Source of the DNA: Cruorifilaria tuberocauda
Taxonomy: Eukaryota; Nematoda; Chromadorea; Rhabditida; Onchocercidae
Reading direction: 5' to 3'
NCBI GenBank assembly: GCA_013365365.1
Contig: JABVXU010000154.1
Coordinates: forward strand, 1-64,000
Length of the DNA stretch: 64,000 bases
Below, piece after piece: positions 55,869-64,000 of the stretch. The notes under the pieces are model-generated. The model saw only the letters and a list, made by a program, of their open reading frames with translations. It did no database searches and was not told the DNA's origin. The translations under genes and the position numbers were made by a program. Positions within the stretch are counted from its first letter, which is position 1. Every line of letters starts with the position of its first letter.

Positions 55869-58149
55869 CAGACCATCTGGAATAATTTAGAATTACACAA
55901 GATAAAATCTGAAATAATTCAATCATGCAATCTAGAAAATAGAAATATGCCACAAAGCTTCAATTGCATTAAACATATCGTGAAGATATTTCATATAAAA
56001 ATAATTGCACGTTGTTAAAAACAAGAGAGAGAAGAAAAGATAAATCAGAATTTCTAAATCAAGATTGATTAGAAAAGAACAGAAAGGGAGAGAAAAATAA
56101 TAGTTTATCAACTAGAGGTATCTATCCTACCCTATCATGTCAACAATATAAAGACCCGGAACTTACAATAAAAAGATCAAAAGAAAATGGCAAATTGTAT
56201 TTTTAAAATCAACAAATAATAGCAAATATTAGAAGTGGTATGAATCAGAAATTTAAGATTATAAAAATAAACTAGAAAAAAAATAGAAAGAATAAATTAC
56301 ACTTTTTTTTAACGAACAATTTAGCTGCAAAAAAATTTTGTATGATTTTGGATAAGAATTGTTGCCCACCGAATGATAACGAATGAATGAATGATATGAT
56401 ATAAAGAAGAGATGGCTACCAAATATTTATTTAAAAGCAAATATCGAATTTATCCTATTGTGAACATTAATCTCATCATAGTGACCTAATATATCGTTAA
56501 AATTTTCTACGTCATCAATTGAATCAAATTTTATCGTTAAATTTTCGTTTAATTTATTCGTTAAGTTCTAAATAATGAAAGTAAGAAAAAATTGTGCAAA
56601 TTATTAAAATAAATACTGTTTGTTATTAATTTAAAAGAAACATAAATTTTGAAACAAAAAGATAAATTTTTCTAGAGCAAAGAATACAGAAAAATATTGG
56701 GGAGAAAATATTATAACGAATTATTTGGGAAATATCATCCGTATGTTACAAGTTTTTTTTTTCTTTTCCGGTTTAGCAAACTAAAACAAAAACGAAAAAT
56801 GAAATCCATTTTAAAATTATTATCTTGCTTTCACTATGATATTACTGATAAACTATAATACGATTTAAAATAAACAAAAGATGAAAACAATATCATTTAA
56901 AAATAATAATCCTTCTCCAACCATTAAACCTAATCGATTAGCATCAAATGAATAAAAGTATAACACTAATTAAATCGAACTAATTTAAGCCGCGTAAATT
57001 AAAAACATAACACAAACTTCAATTATTAAGATCAATAATTTAAAACAAAAAGAAGAAATAAGTAACGCTAACAGCACTTCATAGTAAATTAATGCTTATT
57101 TAGAAATTAAATTCGAAAGAATACCTTATTGATTGATTGATCAATAAAACTAAGGAGATCATAGAAATCATAAACTAATCGATAATACAAAATCCTCCAT
57201 AGTCTCATAACAAACCCATATTCTACTATACCTTCAAGAACAAAAAGGAAGACCGTATTCATGATAAATATTAATAAACCAACACATATCAAATTTCTCA
57301 TCGTGATTCAACCGAATTATGCAACTTTTTGATCCCAACCGTAATCTTAACAATTACTTACAATACAATCCATTATCGTTAAATCAATAAATTGGCTAAT
57401 TTAAGAAGCATAATTTGTAATTTGATTAAAATTTTACACCTAACAATCATTTCAAAAGTATGAAAAGTATTTTATAAAAAATATTTTTAAAATTTGCTTA
57501 TAATATATCGAAAATATATACAAATGTTAGCTAAGGTATACTTTATTAAATTATCAATATAAAAATTTGTAAAACATTATAAATCTGATAAAATAGTGAT
57601 AATTTTTTATTATCATAGGAAATAGAGTCCATAAAAATGAATTGTAAGGCAAAATATCTCAATAAGCTTATGCAAAAGCTACATTTCACATCTTTATTTC
57701 CATATTAAACTTTGAATAATTTACTATTAATCAAAAAAAAATCGAAAAAATAGAAAATAATTTAGAAGGAAAAAATGCTACAAATAATAGAAATAAACAA
57801 TTAGAATATTTCATTACTTAGAAATTCAATAAAAAATTCTTATGTAAGAATTTTAATAAAATTTAATACTTCTAATAAAAAAAATAATGAAAGAGATAAA
57901 TTGGGGAAAGAGGGAGAGAGAGAGAAAGAAAAAAAGAAAGGAAGGATATGGAAAAATAAACAGGAAGTTGGAAGGGAAGAATAATAAAACAAGTTTTCAA
58001 TTACTACAATTTAATGATAAATGCTAATGACAACGTTTGATTGTAATTTAATAGATTGGATGAGGTTTTTACATAATATCACAAATTGTTAAAATACATT
58101 TCATCATGTTCATCATTCATAAATTCGAAAAACTTGCATGTGTGCGTGA

Positions 58150-58436
58150 GGTTGTGTGTGGGCGTACGTATGGGCGTGTAAATGTACGAAAAGATATATG
58201 AAGTAAAAAGCTTACATATTTTACCTTAGCATTCATTTTTACATATGTGCACGTGGTGTAAGTATGTAGGTATAAGTGTGTGGGTGTACGTGTGGACGTG
58301 TAAATATGTACGGAAAGATATATGAAGTAAAAAGTTTGCATATTTGACCTTGGCATTCATTTTTACATATACGCACGTGGTGTAAATATGTAGGTATAAG
58401 TGTGTGGGCGTACGTGTGGACGTGTAAATGTATAAA
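58150..58436. repeat. 124-bp minisatellite, about 2.3 copies
   Basis: AAGATATATGAAGTAAAAAG recurs at 58191 and 58315, giving a 124-bp period. Each unit also has a G/T-rich half (TGTGTGGGCGTACGTGTGGA type) and CATTCATTTTTACATAT. Copies differ by scattered substitutions. The histidine/threonine-rich minus-strand open frames here are repeat artefacts. Confidence 0.9.
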
Positions 58437-59559
58437 ATCCTGTCTACAACGGTAACGATTAATTTTTCGACAATCTTTTTTTTTAATCATTATCCCATTT
58501 TACGTCACATATCCGTTTTTCTTAATTCTACACCAAAATTGGGTTAATACTCTCACCATTATCATCATCATCATCATCTTCCTTTCTTTCAATTTTTATC
58601 AAGGTTGTTTTTTTTTTTGGTAAAAATAATTTCAAAAACAAATGTGATGAAATGGTAATTTCCGGTACAGTTTAATGATAGAATTTGTAAATTAATTGGA
58701 GTAATGTGAAAAATGAAAAAGAACGAAAAAATATTTATGAATATTTTGCAAAGAATGGAATAACAATCAGGTTTGAGATTGGAATCAGACTGGAAGATGA
58801 GAAGATATATTGAAAAGCTGTAATAGCATTTGATTAGATGTGTATTTATTAGTATTGTTAACATTTGGTTAAGTGTTTATTCATGAAAATATTATTATCA
58901 GTTCATGCAAAAGTTTACTGATCTGTATTTGATTAAATTACAATAAATATTTTGTTATCAAATGAAGTGGAAAATATTTAAGAATATTCAAAAACAATGA
59001 TAGATTAAGAAATAAGATTTAAAAAAAAAAAAAACAAATTATTTCCATCACTACATTCTTCTCATCGATATAACATAAATAAAAATATATTCCTTTTTTT
59101 CTTATCTTTTATTTGAATAATTTAACTTTATTTAATCTATCTTACTTAATTTGATTATTGATAAAAATTAAAAGTAATATTGATAATGTTGATTTAAGTA
59201 ATATTGATGAATTGAGTAATATTGGCATTGATTATTAATTGATATTAAAATAATTATTATCATTTATCTTAAAAACTGTTTATCTATAATTACATTTGAA
59301 TAATATGAAGTACAAGTGTACAAAAATAGTTTAAGTGTACAAAGTTTTAAATTCATTATTCAATAATATTCACACATTTTCTACTTACAAATATTTCATA
59401 AATTTTATATTTTTGCATTCCAAATATCAAATGGTACCACTTGGTACAACCACTTTGATCCAAACAATTTCAAATACAATAAACATCATGAATTAAAAGG
59501 AATCGTTTTGAATACGAATTCTTAAAAGCTTAAAAAAAAATGAGAAAGATTATATTATT

Positions 59560-60350
59560 ATGTAATATCATTATATATTATTATATTAATTATATTATTA
59601 TATATTATGTCACATATATCATATAATACTATTACATATTATTATCGTAATTATATATTATTATATTTTATCATGTTTAAATATATAATTTATATCCGGA
59701 CAGATATATTATATTTATTATATAAATAACATACATACTATATTATAATATGTAAATGTAATGTGTATAAGATTTTATACTTATTGTATAAGAGTATTAT
59801 ATAAGATTTATATTATATAAGATTTTACATTATTATATAAGATTTTATACTATATTATGTATTGTGTATTATAAATATTAAATTTCAGATTTTATATTTT
59901 AGATTATATATTATTATTATTTATTATAATATACAGGTATAACAAATATTATGTGAGATTTTATATTATTGTATTTTAGTTTTTATATTTTAGATTAAAT
60001 GTTATTATATTTTAAATTAAATATTATTATTTGTATACATATTATGTATTATAATTTTATATAAATATAATAAATATTATATGAAATTTTATGTTATTAT
60101 ATTTTAGATTTTGTACTTTAGATTTTATATTATTATATTTTAGATTAAAAATTATTATTTGTATATATATATTGTACTGTATTATATATTATATATTATG
60201 TATTATGTATTATATATATTATGTATTGTGTTATATAAATATAATAAATGTTATATGAAATTTTATGTTATTATATTTTAGATTTTATATTTTTGATTAT
60301 ATATTATTATATTTTAGATTATATATTATTATATAATATATAATCTAAAT
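59560..60350. repeat. AT-rich tandem repeat (TTATATTTTAGATT family)
   Basis: Degenerate units containing ATTATTATATTTTAGATT recur many times, mixed with pure TATTA stretches. Composition is almost entirely A and T. Confidence 0.8.
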
Positions 60351-61499
60351 AAAAATTAATAAGAAACAAAAAGTTAGGGATAAAAGAAAATATTGAAAAC
60401 AATAGATTGAAAGGAAAGAGAACTAAAACGATAGAAAGGAGCAAATCTGCTGTTCGAATCGAAATAAATTTAAAGAATTGAAATACGGAAGTTCTGGAAA
60501 TTTCATTTCCAGAATTTCTTTTTCCTGATTTAAAGAAAAAAAAAGGAAAACTGATATTATTAGGTTAAAGAAAACGATTGTGATAGATCAGAATGAACAA
60601 ATTAAATTGACATATTCTATTAAATAAAGACATAACATTTTAAAAATTAATTATTTAAATAGAATTAATTAATCAAATTATTTCATTACTTTATTAAATT
60701 ATTAAATTATTTGAATCAGTTATTTAAGGAAAATTAATGAATGAACAAATTATTTTATTAAATTACTAAATTAGTTGCAATTATTTTAGAAAAAATTACA
60801 AAATTAAATTTATTAAAAAAGAAGGCTAAATAAAGGAATTCTATTGTTACGTATTATTAGGAAGTAATATATGATAGGATAAATGATGTGATAATTTTTT
60901 TTAAATTTAATTTTTAAATTAAATAGTTTATTCATATAAGAGGGGATGAATTGAGCTGTAAAATATATTAATTGCATCTTTTCTGGTTACTTTTATAGCG
61001 GAGATTTCGTTCGTTCCGGAAATGATGACATCAGATCATACGTATGATCCTCAATGATATCAGCAAATTATCAGCACAGTTAAAATGATTTAGAAGATGG
61101 AAGAATATGACAAAAAGAAGAGACGAGAAGAGAAATGAGAGAAAGAAAATGTGGAATATTTCCGGTTTGGAAAATATTTCGATGTCTTAAAGTCTCATTT
61201 CACGCCTTCCATAATTTCATTCTAATGATTGAAAGACCCGAATTTCATTCAAATACCCCGATATTTGGGATAGATGAAATTTGGTAGGGATTTCAACAGC
61301 GGGGGAGCATGATAGGGTAGGCGTATTGAAATAAGAACTAGTTCATATTCTAAATTAATAATATCATGAAATTGGAGAAAAAAATTTTTTTCTTAATAAA
61401 TTTTAAAATTTATCTCAACATATTTCCGCCTTCCATTTATTAAAGATCATCATTTTCAAGTTTTGTTTTTAATTTTTTTCGAAAAAAAAAAACAATTAA

Positions 61500-61650
61500 C
61501 TTAAGATTAAATTTAAGTTTCTCAAGTTTGAGCTTAAATAGCTAATGCTAAATTTAAGTTTGCTTGAATAGCTGATGTTAAATTAAAATTTTTTAAGTTT
61601 AAGCTTAAATAGGTAACCTTAAATAACAAAAACAATTAACTTTAACTTTA
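61500..61650. repeat. Short degenerate repeat (AAATTTAAGTTT type)
   Basis: Three to four diverged copies of AAATTTAAGTTT joined to GAGCTTAAATAGCTAATG-like sequence occur in tandem. No function is suggested. Confidence 0.5.
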
Positions 61651-62129
61651 AGTTTTTGAAATTTTACTTATATTTTTAATATGGAATAAATGAAGCATAT
61701 AAATCAATGATATTTCGTTGATATATTAATCAATGATAAATTAGTTGATAATTTGATAACAAATTAGAATCAAATATAATTTAACAATAAAACTAAGAAG
61801 GAAAGAATTAAGAGAAAGAGAGAAAGGAAAGAGTGAAAGAAAATTTTCTTATCAATAAGTATGGATTAAAACAAAAAAAAAGTGATGATACACATTTTTA
61901 ATATAGCAAACAAGATGTATAAGAGAGTCAACTGATAAATTTTAACTGATAAGAAATCTTAGCATATATTTTATACTAATATTAAATTTCATATCAGTGA
62001 TATGATAACAATAAAATAAAATATTTTATTTCGATTTCAACATTTTAAATTAAAAAAATTAATGATTAGATTAGAAAATATTTCACATGAAGTGTTATTT
62101 TCCACGTTATCAATTATTTTATTTATAGT

Positions 62130-62600
62130 TATTTTAATTCGCAATTATTTATATTTATAATTATTTTAATAACATTATTCATAATTTGTTTTTTAATTTT
62201 ACGCATTCATAATTATTATAATTTGTAATCATTTATATTTATAATTATTTTAATGATATTACTTATAATTATTTTAATAATATTATTTATAACATTTTTT
62301 TAGTCTTACATATTCATAATTATTATAATTCATAATCATTTATATTTATAATTGTTATAATAATATAACTTATAATTCTATTTTAAGTATTTATAATTAT
62401 TTTAATTCGTAATTATTAATATTTATAATTATTTTAATAATATCATTTATATATTTTTAATTTTACATATTCATAATTATTATAATTCGTAATCATTTAT
62501 AATTATTTTAATTCGTAATTATTTACATCTATAATCATTTCAAAAATACTATTCATAATTTGTTTTTCATCTTACGTATTTATAATTATTTTAATATCAA
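62130..62600. repeat. AT-rich minisatellite (AATTCGTAATTATTTATA family)
   Basis: About eight diverged copies of a unit built from ATTATTTTAATTCGTAATTA and TTTATATTTATAATTATTTT are arrayed in tandem, with ATAATATT and TTTACATATTCATAATT variants. Confidence 0.75.
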
Positions 62601-63004
62601 ACATAACCCTTTTAAACAATTTAAATTTAAGAAAAAAAAAAAAACTTATGCCATGCCAGATCGATAATCAACATAATCGAAAAATCAATTTACTTATCAT
62701 AAAGCTTATCAGTAGCGGTAATTAATAGCAGAACAATAGAATATAAATTCACATCATATTTATCAATATACTAGAAAATAAAATGATAAGAAATTTGAAT
62801 GAGTGAGGTAAAAAAAAAACCAAAAATTCAACTTAATTAAAAAACAATACTTCGTTTGTTAATTAATTAAAAACAAAAGAAAAAATTAATGAAAAGGTAA
62901 GAGAAACAATTCATACAATTCATGTTGATTATCAAATTTTGCCAACTTTTCGGTCCATTTGGATGAAATTTAATCGCCACATATCAGCTAACGAAATGTA
63001 TGTA

Positions 63005-63370
63005 ACACATACACACATACACACGTATACATATATAGATAAGTGTACGTTGTGTATATTGAAATTGACATAGACACATACATACACATACATATACATA
63101 CATATACATGCACACATACATATATATAGACAAGTATACGTCATATACGCACGTATACACACATACATATACGTATATATATACGTAGACAAAGTATACG
63201 TTATTTACACACACACATACACACACACACACACACATAACACACATACACACACACACATACACACACACACATACACACACATACATATACATATACA
63301 CACATACACATAAGTATATACGTTGTGTACACACACTTGACAGACTAACAGACACAAATATATATATATA
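63005..63370. repeat. CA/ATAC-rich microsatellite block
   Basis: Runs of ACACAC and ACATAC dominate, with an ATAGACAAGTATACGT-like motif recurring at about 63040, 63130 and 63190. The long Tyr/Val/Cys-rich minus-strand frames are artefacts of the repeat. Confidence 0.85.
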
Positions 63371-63409
63371 TACAGATGTACTCAAATGATATATGATATA
63401 AGCGATTTA

Positions 63410-63570
63410 AGCTACCACCATTCAGTGCTACTGCTGCTTCTAATGCTACTACAACTATTATTGTTACTACAACTGCTATAGCTACAATTACAACTATTAT
63501 AACAACAACAACAACTACTACTACAATTACTCCTACAACTATAGTAATTGCAACTACTATCATTACTTTA
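63410..63570. repeat. Degenerate trinucleotide repeat (ACT/ACA/ATT)
   Basis: Imperfect triplets such as ACTACAACT, ATTACAACT and ACAACAACA run in tandem. The poly-valine minus-strand frame across it is an artefact. Confidence 0.8.
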
Positions 63571-64000
63571 TTACTTTTCTTCATCGGAAGTATGATGTAT
63601 TTATTTGCTGTTATAATTTTGCATATTGATTTGGGTCAATTGATTACTCATTTGATGAAACATTAAAATTGTAGGATGAAAATTAATGAGAAAAAGCGGG
63701 CTGCGGGGGAGGAGAAAAAAAAGGAACGGAGGAAGAGGAGAAAATTAAGAGAGAGGGAGAGAGAGAGATAATGGAGACGGGAATGGAACGAGACAAAACG
63801 GGAATCTCAAATACCGGAAGTGCAATTTTGCTTTTTTTTTTTTTCACTTCTCTTTCATTCGTAACGAAAAAAAAACAGTATCGAGAGAGAGAAAGAGAAG
63901 AGAGAGAGAGAGAATTAATACGGCGATGAATGTTTTATTTTTTACATTTTAATCATTTAACTATTTTGATGATCTATTGAAACAAACTAAACGCGGTATA

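Larger units (their letters stand above)
55869..64000. other. AT-rich region upstream of the RasGAP gene, no gene recognised
   Basis: Eight kilobases with strongly AT-biased composition. It should hold the RasGAP promoter near its left end. Open frames are short and made of repeat-derived or low-complexity residues. The content is mainly the tandem repeats listed separately. A far-upstream RasGAP exon cannot be excluded. Confidence 0.6.

Noticed and set aside
62932..63584. Overlapping Tyr/Val/Cys-rich and poly-Val minus-strand frames
   Set aside because: They are translations of CA and trinucleotide microsatellites.

Overview
This window is eukaryotic nuclear DNA, very AT-rich. Its genes are split into short exons flanked by pyrimidine-rich TTTCAG-type acceptors. 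The gene set (a DYF-5/MAK kinase, a PPFR-1/PP4R1 phosphatase subunit, RASA1-type RasGAP, a MADF protein and core histones), the splice signals and the long simple-sequence-rich introns point to a nematode. Among nematodes, the AT content and intron lengths suggest a clade III (spirurid or filarial) parasite; that placement is inferred, not shown.

Layout from left to right. (1) 253-3505, plus strand: 3' half of the ciliary kinase gene dyf-5, whose 5' half lies outside the window. Two of its introns contain tandem duplications, one of which copied a splice acceptor and the start of an exon. (2) 4811-28142, minus strand: a gene of at least 24 exons for the HEAT-repeat regulatory subunit of protein phosphatase 4 (PP4R1/ppfr-1), convergent with dyf-5. 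Its introns reach 5.7 kb, and its reading phase cannot be closed at two junctions. (3) 28143-35351: 7.2 kb of AT-rich intergenic DNA with simple repeats. (4) 35352-38073: a small histone cluster with H4 (minus), H2A (minus) and H2B (plus), and no H3. H2A and H2B are divergent and share a strikingly symmetrical two-way promoter at 37024-37130. H2B has an intron in its coding region. (5) 38979-39421, minus strand: a highly diverged, arginine-rich H2B-like gene or pseudogene. (6) 44526-46588, plus strand: a MADF-domain DNA-binding protein with a possible BESS-like C-terminus, preceded by a GC-richer promoter-like island. (7) 48660-55868, minus strand: a complete 17-exon p120 RasGAP (SH2-SH3-SH2-PH-C2-RasGAP), convergent with the MADF gene. 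Its catalytic arginine is present, but the first SH2 domain lacks the phosphotyrosine-binding arginine. (8) 55869-64000: no gene recognised; AT-rich DNA with a 124-bp minisatellite, AT-rich tandem repeats and CA-type microsatellites.

The genes do not form an operon or a shared pathway; they are ordinary independent eukaryotic units. No transposase, reverse transcriptase, CRISPR array, rRNA or convincing tRNA was seen. The strongest leads are the symmetrical H2A/H2B promoter, the H2B-like gene with a basic tail, the intron-bearing histone genes without a recognisable 3' stem-loop, and the RasGAP with a degenerate first SH2 domain. Exon limits were placed by eye from splice signals, reading phase and remembered family sequences; none was checked by alignment software.
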